Assembly: GCA_015478665.1 (NCBI GenBank)
Contig: JADMII010000005.1
Coordinates: forward strand, 95,589 to 159,588
Source of the DNA: Dehalococcoidia bacterium
Lineage (GTDB): Bacteria > Chloroflexota > Dehalococcoidia > DSTF01 > JACRBR01
Length of the DNA: 64,000 nucleotides
Direction: 5' to 3'
How positions within the stretch are numbered: the stretch's first letter is position 1; every line of letters begins with the position of its first letter. Under the pieces are notes generated by a model. The model was not told the origin of the DNA. It did no database searches and was given only the letters and a program-made list of their open reading frames with translations. The position numbers were made by a program, and so were the translations under genes. Positions 36,260 to 44,025 of the stretch are shown one piece after another.

Positions 36260-36564
36260 TCGACGCTCACCTTCACATCGTCGCCTTCGACCTCCACCGG
36301 ATAGGTGCGCACAGGGCGCACCGCCGGCAGGACGACGGCGCGGCCGCTCTCGACGTCGAACTTCGCGCCGTGGCGCGGGCACTCGACGAGGTTGCCTTCG
36401 AGCACACCCTGGTCAAGCGGCCCGCCGTCGTGCGTGCAGACGTCGTCGATCGCGTAGAAGCGGCCGTTGACGTTGCAGAGCGCGATACGCCGGCCGCCGA
36501 CCTCGTGCACGGTGATCGTGCCGGGCGGCGTCGTTGAACGCTGGGCGATCCGGATCCATCCCAT
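36256..36564 (-). CDS. Rieske-type ferredoxin
   Basis: A 102-residue soluble Rieske [2Fe-2S] protein. The ligands are Cys43-x-His45 (VCTHDGGPLDQG) and Cys62-x2-His65 (ECPRHGAKFDV). It lacks a membrane anchor or catalytic domain, so it is likely an electron carrier of the NirD/BphF type. It lies in the suf operon, 10 bp after the zinc-ribbon gene. Rieske genes within suf operons occur in Actinobacteria too. It may donate electrons during cluster assembly; this is inference. Confidence 0.93.
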   Translation of the reverse strand: MGWIRIAQRSTTPPGTITVHEVGGRRIALCNVNGRFYAIDDVCTHDGGPLDQGVLEGNLVECPRHGAKFDVESGRAVVLPAVRPVRTYPVEVEGDDVKVSVE

Positions 36565-36574
36565 ACTGCGCGGC

Positions 36575-37135
36575 TCAGTGGCCGCCGAACTCCCCGAAAT
36601 CGCCCAGGTTGTCCGTCAGGCGCTGAAAGAATCCCCGCTTCCTCGGCTTGCCATCGGGTCCGATGACCACGTCGGGCTCCCGCCTCGATCCGTGCTCGCC
36701 GCCACCGTGCTCGCCGCCATACCCGCCGCCGCCGTGCTCGCCGCCAAACCCGCGGCTGCCGTGCTCGCCGCCAAACCCGCCGCTGCCGTGCTCGCCGCCA
36801 AACCCGCCGCTGCCGTGCTCGCCGCCAAACCCGCGGCTGCCGTGCTCGCCGCCAAACCCGCGGCTGCCGTGCTCGCCGCCGCCGTGCTCGCCGCCACCGT
36901 GCTCGCCGGTTCCGTATGAACGGCTCAGCTGGTCGCCGCTGCCGGGCGTCGCCACATCCGCAGCGGGCGCCGCCGCGACGCCGACGGCCGCCGTCGCTTC
37001 CTCCGCTTCCCGGTTCGACAGCCGCTCGAGTTCGCCTGCGTCAAGCCACACGCCTTTGCAGCGCGGACACGCGTCGATCTCGACGTCCGCCACCATTCGC
37101 GCCACGAGCGTCTCGGAACATCGCGGACACTTCAT
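36575..37135 (-). CDS. Zinc-ribbon protein with Gly-Glu-His repeat region
   Basis: A 186-residue protein. Residues 1-45 are a TFIIB-type zinc ribbon with Cys3-x2-Cys6 and Cys23-x2-Cys26, followed by KGVWLDAGELERL, the usual end of zf-TFIIB proteins. Residues 77-150 are tandem repeats, mainly GEHGSRGFG, with GEHGG variants. They carry about ten histidines each beside a glutamate. The C-terminus (PRKRGFFQRLTDNLGDFGEF) resembles the tail of YhfH/zf-TFIIB relatives. Its ATG overlaps the sufD stop. The repeats could bind metal; placement among suf genes makes an iron or zinc role plausible. No function is established. Confidence 0.82.
   Translation of the reverse strand: MKCPRCSETLVARMVADVEIDACPRCKGVWLDAGELERLSNREAEEATAAVGVAAAPAADVATPGSGDQLSRSYGTGEHGGGEHGGGEHGSRGFGGEHGSRGFGGEHGSGGFGGEHGSGGFGGEHGSRGFGGEHGGGGYGGEHGGGEHGSRREPDVVIGPDGKPRKRGFFQRLTDNLGDFGEFGGH
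36686..36907 (-). repeat. In-frame 27-bp tandem repeats
   Basis: About six units of 27 bp encode GEHGSRGFG or near variants, flanked by shorter 15-bp GEHGG units. They are nearly identical at DNA level, so recent expansion or contraction by slippage is likely. Copy number may differ between strains. Confidence 0.9.
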
Positions 37136-38535
37136 CGGAACCCTCCGTCACTGAACACGTCATCCTCGAACACGTCATCCTCGCCGAGCTCCGGCGTCGC
37201 CCCCGCCTTCGCCAGCACCGCCCGCATCACGCGCTCGCGCAGGCCCGCATTCGGGATGCGGTTCACGACGTCGGCCAGGAAGCCCTCGACGAGCATCCGC
37301 TCGGCGACCGCGCGCGGGATGGCGCGCGCCTGCAGGTAGAACAGCTCGTTCTCGTCGACAGGGCCGGCCGTGGCGCCGTGGCTGCACTTCAGCACGTCGT
37401 ACGCCTCGATCTCGAGGATCGGGATGGGGGCCGCCTTCGCATGCTCGCTGAGCAGCAGGTTGCGCGACGTCTGGTTCGCCTCGCTGGCGCTTGCCGTCGG
37501 CTCGATTCGCGTGATGCCGTACCAGACGATCGACGAGCTGTCCGTCATCGCCGACTTGAACTGCAGGTCGCTCTTCGTGTGGGCGCCGATGTGGTCCTGC
37601 AGCGTGTTGTAGTCGAAGTGCTGGTCGCCGTCGCCGAACGTGACACCGAGCAGGTCCGCCGATGCGCCGGGCTCCGGCATCGACGTGTCGATGCGCATCT
37701 TCGTCATCTTGCCGCCGATGCCCGCCGCCATCGTCACCAGCTGTGCGTCTCGTCCGACGATGGCGCGCGCCGTATTGAAGTTGTAGACGTTGTGGCCCCA
37801 GCGGTTGACGCTGTAGTACTCGACGCGGGCGCCGTCGCCGGCGTAGATCTCGGTGACGCCGCTGACGAAGGTCTTCGTCTCGCCGTCGGCGGAACGCGTC
37901 TCGTCGATGAAAGCGACGCGGCTGCCAGCTTCGGCGACGATGATCGTGCGGGGGAAGACCGCGAGGCCCTCGGCGCCGACGACCGTCAAGAGCTGCAGCG
38001 GAAGCGCGACTTCCACATCCTTCGGCACGAACAGGAAGCAGCCGCCGGACCAGAGGGCGGCGTTCAGTGCGACGTACTTCCACTCGCCCGCCGGCACCGC
38101 CGACGACAGGTAGCGCCGCACCAGCTCCGGATGCTCCTTCGCCGCCTTGTGGAGGTCCGTGAGGATGACGCCGCGCGCGCGCAGGTCGTCGGCCAGCTGC
38201 GTATAGACCACATCCGAGTCCTGCTGGACGACCCGCCCGGCGAGCGCCTCGCTCTCGTCCCAGGCCGAACGCAGCGCCGCGGGCAACTGGGCGGGCGAAG
38301 CGATCGGCGCGGAGGCGCTCAGCGGCCGCACGGCGTCGAAGATCATCGAGCGGACATCGGTGCGCCGCCACTCTTCGTCACTCTCGTGCGGGAAGTCGAG
38401 CGATTGGTAGAGGCGCCAGGCATCGAGCCGGCGCTCGCGCAGCCAGGCGGGCTCGTCGCGCCGGACGCTGATCTCTTCGGCCGAAGCGCGTGTGATCTTC
38501 GTGAATCCCGGGGCTATCAACACATCGTGTGTCAC
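37132..38535 (-). CDS. sufD: Fe-S scaffold component SufD
   Basis: SufD forms the SufBC2D scaffold with SufB and SufC. The 467-residue protein has an N-terminal helical part with EPAWLRERRLDAWRLY, and a right-handed beta-helix core. The C-terminal SufC-binding region contains KCSHGATAGPVDENELFYLQARAIP, the typical end of the fold. I set the start at GTG 38535, with GGAG 8 bases upstream; an ATG 13 codons further up is possible. It follows the DinB-fold gene and overlaps the zinc-ribbon gene by 4 bp. Confidence 0.95.
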   Translation of the reverse strand: MTHDVLIAPGFTKITRASAEEISVRRDEPAWLRERRLDAWRLYQSLDFPHESDEEWRRTDVRSMIFDAVRPLSASAPIASPAQLPAALRSAWDESEALAGRVVQQDSDVVYTQLADDLRARGVILTDLHKAAKEHPELVRRYLSSAVPAGEWKYVALNAALWSGGCFLFVPKDVEVALPLQLLTVVGAEGLAVFPRTIIVAEAGSRVAFIDETRSADGETKTFVSGVTEIYAGDGARVEYYSVNRWGHNVYNFNTARAIVGRDAQLVTMAAGIGGKMTKMRIDTSMPEPGASADLLGVTFGDGDQHFDYNTLQDHIGAHTKSDLQFKSAMTDSSSIVWYGITRIEPTASASEANQTSRNLLLSEHAKAAPIPILEIEAYDVLKCSHGATAGPVDENELFYLQARAIPRAVAERMLVEGFLADVVNRIPNAGLRERVMRAVLAKAGATPELGEDDVFEDDVFSDGGFR

Positions 38536-38587
38536 GTCGTCCGCTCCGATCGACCGCGCGCGTACGCGCGGCATGGCATCGTGTCCG

Positions 38588-39124
38588 TCAATCGCCGCCT
38601 CCGTCGTTGCCCTGGCAGAGCGCGGGCAGATGGTTGATCTCGCCGGCGTGGTAGAGGTCCTGCTGAATCGTCGTGTTGATCAGCCAGCGCAGCGGAAACC
38701 TGCGCCCGTCCGGCCACCGCCCAGGCCGGGGCTCCAGCAGCTGCGCGTCGTCGTGAAGCCCGGCGACGTGCGCCCGCAGCGCGGCGTGGCCGCGGCGAAG
38801 GTACGCGACGACGTCATCGGCCGAGTCCCCCGCGGGCACCGGGTACGAGCCCGGCACGTTCCAGTCCATCGACCCGTCTCCAAAGGCGCGATTGTCGTAG
38901 ACGTACTTGCAGACGCCGACCTCCAGCGCGAGGCTGGCGATCGTGCGCGAGCCGCCTTCGGGCTTCCAATCCCACTGCTCACGCGGCGCCGACGCGAGGT
39001 TGACGAGCAGCGCGTGCCAGCTCTGCTGCGGCCGCTCCGCGTCGCCCTCGAAGGCCGCGTCCAGCATGAACAGCAGTTGTTCGATGGTGGTGCGGCTGCC
39101 CGTGGTGGTCGCTGTTCGTTCCAT
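38588..39124 (-). CDS. DinB-fold protein within the suf operon
   Basis: A 178-residue DinB-superfamily protein between sufB and sufD. It starts MERTATTTGSRTTIEQLLFM. The conserved HALLVNLASAPREQWDWKP region opens the four-helix core, and TIQQDLYHAGEINHLPAL carries a His-x3-Glu-x2-His pattern near the C-terminus. A metal site is therefore likely. Relatives include thiol S-transferases. It is unrelated in detail to the DinB-fold gene at 23829. Gaps of 50 and 163 bp separate it from its neighbours, but all are on the same strand. A link to Fe-S assembly is only positional. Confidence 0.85.
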   Translation of the reverse strand: MERTATTTGSRTTIEQLLFMLDAAFEGDAERPQQSWHALLVNLASAPREQWDWKPEGGSRTIASLALEVGVCKYVYDNRAFGDGSMDWNVPGSYPVPAGDSADDVVAYLRRGHAALRAHVAGLHDDAQLLEPRPGRWPDGRRFPLRWLINTTIQQDLYHAGEINHLPALCQGNDGGGD

Positions 39125-39287
39125 CCTGCGTATCCTGCCGCGCCACCAGCGGTGCGCGGGAAGCGTGCGATGCGCCCGGCGGTCATCACGAGAACGCGCC
39201 GAACGACGGCTTGCGGCTGTCCGGCTCGGTGGCGCGCCGGCGTACGGCCCCCGGCTTCCGCGCTCCGACGTCTGACCTCCGCCACCC

Positions 39288-40718
39288 CTACCCAACCGCG
39301 CCTTCCATCTGCAGCTCGATGAGTCGGTTCAGTTCGACCGCGTACTCCATCGGCAGCTCCTTGACGATCGGCTCGACGAAGCCGTTGACGATCATCTTCG
39401 TCGCGTCGACTTCGCTGAGGCCGCGGCTCTGCAGATAGAAGAGCTGCTCCTCGCCGACGCGCGAGACGGAGGCCTCGTGGCCGATGTTCACCTGTTCCTC
39501 CTCGATCTCCATCAGGGGGTAGGTATCCGAGCGCGACTTCTCGTCGATGAGCAGCGCGTCGCAGCGGACGGTAGCGCGCGATCGCTTGGCGCCGGGGTAG
39601 ACCTTGAGGGCGCCACGGTAGCTCGTGCGGCCACTGCCCCGCGACACCGACTTCGAGATGATGGTCGAGGTGGTGTCGGGCGCGGCGTGCACCATCTTGG
39701 CGCCGGCGTCCTGGTGCTGGCCGTCGGAGGCCATCGCCAGCGAGAGCACCTCGCCGTGCGCGCCCGGCTCCATCAGGTAGACGCTCGGGTACTTCATCGT
39801 CAGCCGCGAGCCGAGGTTACCATCGACCCATTCCATGACAGCGTCCTGATAGGCGGCGGCGCGCTTCGTGACGAGGTTGAAGACGTTCGTCGACCAGTTC
39901 TGGATCGTCGTGTATCGGACGCGCGCGCCCTTCTTGACGATGATCTCGACGACGGCGCTGTGCAGGGCGTCGGTCGAGTACGACGGCGCCGTGCAGCCTT
40001 CGACGTAGTGCACGTAGCTGCCCTCTTCGGCGATGATCAGCGTCCGCTCGAACTGGCCCATGTTCTCCTTGTTGATGCGGAAGTAGGCCTGGAGCGGGAT
40101 ATCGACCTTCACGCCGGCCGGCACGTAGACGAAGCTGCCGCCCGACCAGACAGCGCTGTTCAGCGCCGCGAACTTGTTGTCCGCCGGCGGGATCACCGTG
40201 CCGAAGTACTGCTGCACGATCTCCGGGTAGTCGCGCACGGCCGAGTCTGTGTCGACGAAGATGACGCCCAGCTTCTCGAGGTCCTCGCGGATGCTGTGGT
40301 AGACGACCTCGGAGTCGTACTGCGCGCCGACGCCCGCGATCAGCTTGTTCTTCTCCGCCTCCGGGATGCCGAGCTTGTCGAATGTGTCCTTGATGTACTC
40401 CGGCACGTCGGACCAGTCGCCCTCGGCGCGGTCGGAGGCGCGGGCGAAGTAGTAGATGTCGTCGAAGTTGAGGTCGTAGTTCTGGATGCTGCCGCCCCAG
40501 AACCCGGTCGGCATCGGCTTCTCGAGGAAGTGGTGGTACGACTTCAGGCGGAAGTCCGTCATCCACTGCGGCTCGTCCTTCGCCTTCGAGATCTCGCGGA
40601 CGACGTCCTCGTTCAGCCCCTTCTCGGTCCGGTAGGTGTACGTCGCGCGGTCGTTGTCGTTGAACCCGAACTTGTAGCCGTCCTGCTCGCTGATCTGCGG
40701 CGTGATCTTCGCAACCAT
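39288..40718 (-). CDS. sufB: Fe-S scaffold component SufB
   Basis: SufB is the cluster-building subunit of SufBC2D. The 476-residue protein has the characteristic start region ([19 protein letters not shown]), [19 protein letters not shown], and the beta-helix core with [37 protein letters not shown] and [20 protein letters not shown] mark the C-terminal part that contacts SufC. AGAGGG lies 8 bases before the ATG. It begins one base after sufC. Confidence 0.98.
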   Translation of the reverse strand: MVAKITPQISEQDGYKFGFNDNDRATYTYRTEKGLNEDVVREISKAKDEPQWMTDFRLKSYHHFLEKPMPTGFWGGSIQNYDLNFDDIYYFARASDRAEGDWSDVPEYIKDTFDKLGIPEAEKNKLIAGVGAQYDSEVVYHSIREDLEKLGVIFVDTDSAVRDYPEIVQQYFGTVIPPADNKFAALNSAVWSGGSFVYVPAGVKVDIPLQAYFRINKENMGQFERTLIIAEEGSYVHYVEGCTAPSYSTDALHSAVVEIIVKKGARVRYTTIQNWSTNVFNLVTKRAAAYQDAVMEWVDGNLGSRLTMKYPSVYLMEPGAHGEVLSLAMASDGQHQDAGAKMVHAAPDTTSTIISKSVSRGSGRTSYRGALKVYPGAKRSRATVRCDALLIDEKSRSDTYPLMEIEEEQVNIGHEASVSRVGEEQLFYLQSRGLSEVDATKMIVNGFVEPIVKELPMEYAVELNRLIELQMEGAVG

Positions 40719-40719
40719 C

Positions 40720-41502
40720 TCAGGCCCTCTCTCCCGTCGCGCCGGCGAGCGCCGGCGCGTACTTCTCGATGATCGGGTCGTACCCTTCCGCTTCCAGCTG
40801 CAGTGCCAGCTCCGGCCCGCCAGACTCGATCATCCGGCCCTGGTAGAGGATATGCACGAACTGCGGCTTGATATAGTTCAGCAGCCGCTGGTAGTGCGTG
40901 ATCAGCACGATGCCCAGCTTCGGCGTCGTCAGCGCGTTCACGCCCTCGGCCACCGTGCGCAGCGCGTCGATGTCGAGTCCCGAGTCGGTCTCGTCCATGA
41001 TCGCCAGATCCGGGTCGAGGATGCCCATCTGCAGGATCTCGGCGCGCTTCTTCTCGCCGCCGGAGAAACCCTCGTTGACGTAGCGGCGGGCGAACTCCTG
41101 ATCCACCTTCAGCAGCTTCATCGTCGCCAGCAGCTTCTCCCGGAACTCGCGCACCGGCACATCCTCGCCGCGCACCGCCTTCATCGCCTGGCGGAGGAAG
41201 TTCACCATCGTCACGCCGGCGATGCTCGTCGGGTACTGGAAGGCGAGGAAGAGGCCCTTCCGGGCGCGTTTGTCGGGCGTCAGCGCGCTGATCTCCTCGC
41301 CCTTGAACAGCACCGTGCCGCCCGTGATCGCATAGCGCGGATGTCCCATCAGCGCGTTGGCCAGCGTGCTCTTGCCGGAGCCGTTCGGCCCCATGATCGC
41401 GTGCACTTCGCCGCGGTTGACGACGAGATCGACGCCGTTGAGGATCTGCTTCCCCTCGACGCTGACCGTCAGTCCTTCAATCTTCAACAGTTCCTCTGCC
41501 AT
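40720..41502 (-). CDS. sufC: Fe-S assembly ATPase SufC
   Basis: SufC is the ABC-type ATPase of the scaffold. The 260-residue protein has Walker [10 protein letters not shown], the SufC-type signature [14 protein letters not shown], and Walker [31 protein letters not shown] is the usual His-loop motif of the family. The ATG at 41502 is preceded by AAAGGGAC. It follows sufR by 52 bp and is the first structural gene of the operon. Confidence 0.98.
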   Translation of the reverse strand: MAEELLKIEGLTVSVEGKQILNGVDLVVNRGEVHAIMGPNGSGKSTLANALMGHPRYAITGGTVLFKGEEISALTPDKRARKGLFLAFQYPTSIAGVTMVNFLRQAMKAVRGEDVPVREFREKLLATMKLLKVDQEFARRYVNEGFSGGEKKRAEILQMGILDPDLAIMDETDSGLDIDALRTVAEGVNALTTPKLGIVLITHYQRLLNYIKPQFVHILYQGRMIESGGPELALQLEAEGYDPIIEKYAPALAGATGERA

Positions 41503-41554
41503 GCGTCCCTTTCCGTATGTCTGAACCGTGAGGCGAAGCCGTTGCTTGCCGCTA

Positions 41555-42241
41555 TCACCGCTTCGTCGCGTCGTCGCTCCCGGCGTCGCTCCCTGGCATC
41601 CCGGCAGCCGCCCGAATCTCCTGCACGACGTACTCGCACTGCGGCTGACCATCGACCATGCGGCTGATCTGGGCGACGGGCGCCTGCACCAGCAACTCGA
41701 CTGTCTTCCGGTCGGCATGGCAGGGCGCGTCCGAGGCCTCTGCCGCCTTGCGGTACGGGCACGACGTGTTCATCAGGTGGTAACCGTCCTCGTCCTTGCG
41801 CCAGTGGTCGACGATGCCCTCGCCCTTGAGCGCGTCGCTCGTCTCTGCCACGCGCTCGGCGAGCGTCGCGCCGGTGACCGCCGGCCGGTAGACGCCGGCG
41901 ACATCGTCGGCGACGCCCTCGAACACCTGCTCGACGAGCGGGCGGCCGTCGGACGCCGCGTCCGATGCCGAGAGGACGTTGAGGCGGCTGAAGAGGCGCC
42001 GTACGAGCCGCGGGTAGTGCGCGGTCAACTCTTCCGCGCGCTCCGTCAGGCGGTACACGTACGCGGGCCGGCCGATGACATGCCGCTGGATGTCGACGTC
42101 GACGAGCCCTTCGGCGCGCATCACTTCGAAGTGGCGCCGGATATTCGCCTGGTTGAGGCCGAGCTCGGCCGCAGCCTGGGCGACCGTACACTCACCGTGC
42201 GCCGCCAGCAGCTCCCGAAGCGCCTCGCGGGTCGATTTCAT
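41555..42241 (-). CDS. sufR: SufR-type Fe-S repressor of the suf operon
   Basis: A 228-residue DeoR/ArsR-like regulator at the head of the suf operon. The N-terminal winged helix is GECTVAQAAAELGLNQANI with RRHFEVMRAEGLVDV. In the C-terminal half three cysteines lie as C-x12-C-x27-C (NTSCPYRK, APCHADR, PQCEYVV). This is the cluster-binding pattern I recall for actinobacterial SufR. It would bind an Fe-S cluster and repress suf when clusters are plentiful. ATG 42241 is chosen; GTG lies one codon upstream. The region ahead is AT-richer around 42271-42300 and should hold promoter and operator. Confidence 0.92.
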   Translation of the reverse strand: MKSTREALRELLAAHGECTVAQAAAELGLNQANIRRHFEVMRAEGLVDVDIQRHVIGRPAYVYRLTERAEELTAHYPRLVRRLFSRLNVLSASDAASDGRPLVEQVFEGVADDVAGVYRPAVTGATLAERVAETSDALKGEGIVDHWRKDEDGYHLMNTSCPYRKAAEASDAPCHADRKTVELLVQAPVAQISRMVDGQPQCEYVVQEIRAAAGMPGSDAGSDDATKR

Positions 42242-42244
42242 CAC

Positions 42245-42538
42245 GCTTCAGCCTACCGGGCTGCGGACGCGATATCAAGCGAAAAGCGACTTTAAATGCA
42301 CGAATCGCGGGAAACGACGGCCGGTTACCGGTCACTGGCTGGGTGGCCGGCAATGGATCCGCCACTGCACTGCGTTTGGGAACTGCGGACCGGCGACGCG
42401 GAGTCTGGGAAGGGGCCGCGAACGGAGATGGTCAGTGTACGGACCGCTGACCCATCGAGGCCCGCCGACGTATCTCCTTCTCGCTCTCGCGCGTGCGCGG
42501 CGCATCTTCACTCCAGTGCGACGGGCGTGTACGGCGGC
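42245..42538. other. Intergenic region between divergent sufR and arsR
   Basis: About 290 bases without a convincing gene. The part at 42271-42300 is unusually AT-rich (GATATCAAGCGAAAAGCG, then ACTTTAAATGC) and probably contains the suf promoter. TAAAGT on the minus strand is a possible -10. I could not define a clear SufR operator. Confidence 0.4.
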
Positions 42539-42567
42539 TTGACAGCGCCGCCAGCTCATCGTAAAAT
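42539..42567 (+). promoter_or_regulatory. Near-consensus promoter of arsR, leaderless
   Basis: TTGACA (42539-42544) is perfect, the spacer is 17 bases, and TAAAAT (42562-42567) matches the -10 in five of six positions. The arsR GTG begins 6 bases after the -10, so the predicted transcription start is at or next to the start codon. There is no room for a ribosome binding site. Confidence 0.8.
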
Positions 42568-42573
42568 CCCGAT

Positions 42574-42882
42574 GTGAAGGCCATCCTGCAGACGGAGAGC
42601 GAGGCGAAGACCGTGGCAATGCTCCGCGCGATCGCCCATCCCGCCCGCTTCCGCATCGTCAAGCTGCTGGCCGCGCGCGCCAGCTGCGTCTGCGGCGACC
42701 TCGTGCTGGAGCTGCCACTGGCCCAATCGACGGTATCGGAGCACGTGAAGGTGCTGAAGGACGCCGGCATCATCCGCGGCACCATCGCCGGCCCGAACAC
42801 GTGCTACTGCCTCGAGCCGGCGGCGCTCGCCTGGCTGCAGCGCGAGTTCGGCGAGCTGCGCAGCGCCTGCTGCCGTGGCTGA
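42574..42882 (+). CDS. arsR: ArsR-family arsenic-responsive repressor
   Basis: A 102-residue ArsR/SmtB winged-helix repressor. The inducer-binding motif CVCGDLV (Cys38, Cys40) lies at the start of the DNA-binding helix region, matching the ELCVCDL site for As(III). More cysteines occur at 77, 79, 99 and 100, which could add a third thiol ligand. LAQSTVSEHVKVLKDAGII is the recognition region. It reads from a leaderless GTG behind a near-consensus promoter, and is followed by arsM after 54 bp. Arsenite would release it from the promoter. Confidence 0.94.
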   Translation: MKAILQTESEAKTVAMLRAIAHPARFRIVKLLAARASCVCGDLVLELPLAQSTVSEHVKVLKDAGIIRGTIAGPNTCYCLEPAALAWLQREFGELRSACCRG

Positions 42883-42936
42883 CATCTTCATGCGTGAGGC
42901 ATCGGTACATTCCGATTCAGCAGAAGGAGTGGGAGC

Positions 42937-43740
42937 ATGAGCCGGACGGACGGCGAGATCAAGGCGGCGGTGCAGGAGCACTACGGGGCGCGGGCGCGGC
43001 AGGCGTCGTCCTGTTGCGGCGACGCGGGGCATCGCGAGCGCCTCTACGCGGGGCAAGAGCTGGGCGATCTGCCGGAGACGGTGGCCTCCTACGGCTGCGG
43101 CAACCCGGCCGCGATCGCCGCGCTGCGGCCCGGCGAGGTGGTGTTGGACCTCGGCTCGGGACCGGGCCTCGACTGCTTTCTGGCGGCGCGCGAGGTCGGC
43201 GCGACGGGACGCGTCATCGGTCTCGACATGACGCCCGACATGCTGGCGCTGGCCGAGGAGAACAAGCGCAAGCTCGGCGTCACGAACGTCGAGTTTCGCC
43301 GCGGCGAGATGGAGTCGATGCCGGTTGAAGACGCCAGCGTCGACGTGATCATCTCGAACTGCGTCATCAACCTCTCGCCCGACAAGGACGCCGTCTTCCG
43401 CGAGTCGGCGCGCGTCCTGCGAGCCGACGGCCGGCTGCACGTGTCCGACGTTGTGCTGTCGCGCGCGCTGTCGCAGGCCGAACGCGACGACCTGGCGTTG
43501 TGGGCGGGCTGCTCGTCGGGCGCCCTCCTCGAGTCCGACTACGTCGGGCGCCTGCGCGCCGCCGGCTTCGAAGACGTCCGCGTCGACAGCCGCAGCGCGG
43601 TCGGCGAGAAGGCCTGGCACAGCGCGACGATCTCGGCCTACAAGCGGGCGTCGAGCGCGCCGCCTGCCGGCGCGACGGCGGCCACGGTGCCGCTGGCGGC
43701 GAGCGCCGTAGTCAGCTGCGGCTGCGGCCCGAACTGTTAG
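42937..43740 (+). CDS. arsM: Arsenite S-adenosylmethionine methyltransferase
   Basis: ArsM methylates As(III) to mono-, di- and trimethyl forms with SAM and thiols. The 267-residue protein has the SAM motif LDLGSGPGLDCF (70-81) and the three catalytic cysteines: Cys54 in SYGCGNP, Cys142 in ISNCVINLSPDK and Cys192 in WAGCSSGA. The N-terminal ASSCCGDAG and C-terminal VSCGCGPNC add cysteine pairs that may capture arsenic. AGGAG precedes the ATG. It pairs with arsR; no arsenite pump or reductase is present. Confidence 0.96.
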   Translation: MSRTDGEIKAAVQEHYGARARQASSCCGDAGHRERLYAGQELGDLPETVASYGCGNPAAIAALRPGEVVLDLGSGPGLDCFLAAREVGATGRVIGLDMTPDMLALAEENKRKLGVTNVEFRRGEMESMPVEDASVDVIISNCVINLSPDKDAVFRESARVLRADGRLHVSDVVLSRALSQAERDDLALWAGCSSGALLESDYVGRLRAAGFEDVRVDSRSAVGEKAWHSATISAYKRASSAPPAGATAATVPLAASAVVSCGCGPNC

Positions 43741-44025
43741 CTGCGGCTGCCGCCCCAAACCGCTGCCAGGAGTGCGCTGCCAGCGGATCCGCCGCTCCGG
43801 GGCTGCAGGCGATGGTCAAGCGCCCGGCGACCGCCGCCTGCCGCCGCGTGCGACGGTGGTGCCGTTTCGGGGATCGATCTCGCGGGACGCCCGGCGCCCG
43901 ACGCCTTCATACACACCGTCGCATGCGCCGTCGACACGCAGATCGCCTCGCCGGACTACGTGCTCACGCCGGAGAGCGGGTCAAGCTGATCCCGCCGGTC
44001 GCGGGCGTTGCCGCGCTGCCTGCGA

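Noticed and set aside
36686..36907. Regular 27-bp repeats resembling a small CRISPR array
   Set aside because: Units are contiguous without spacers and stay in frame inside a protein, encoding GEHGSRGFG. There are no cas genes.
44000..44025. Extra small gene after arsM
   Set aside because: Frames in 43741-44025 have no ribosome binding site or recognisable product. The region looks like ordinary intergenic sequence.
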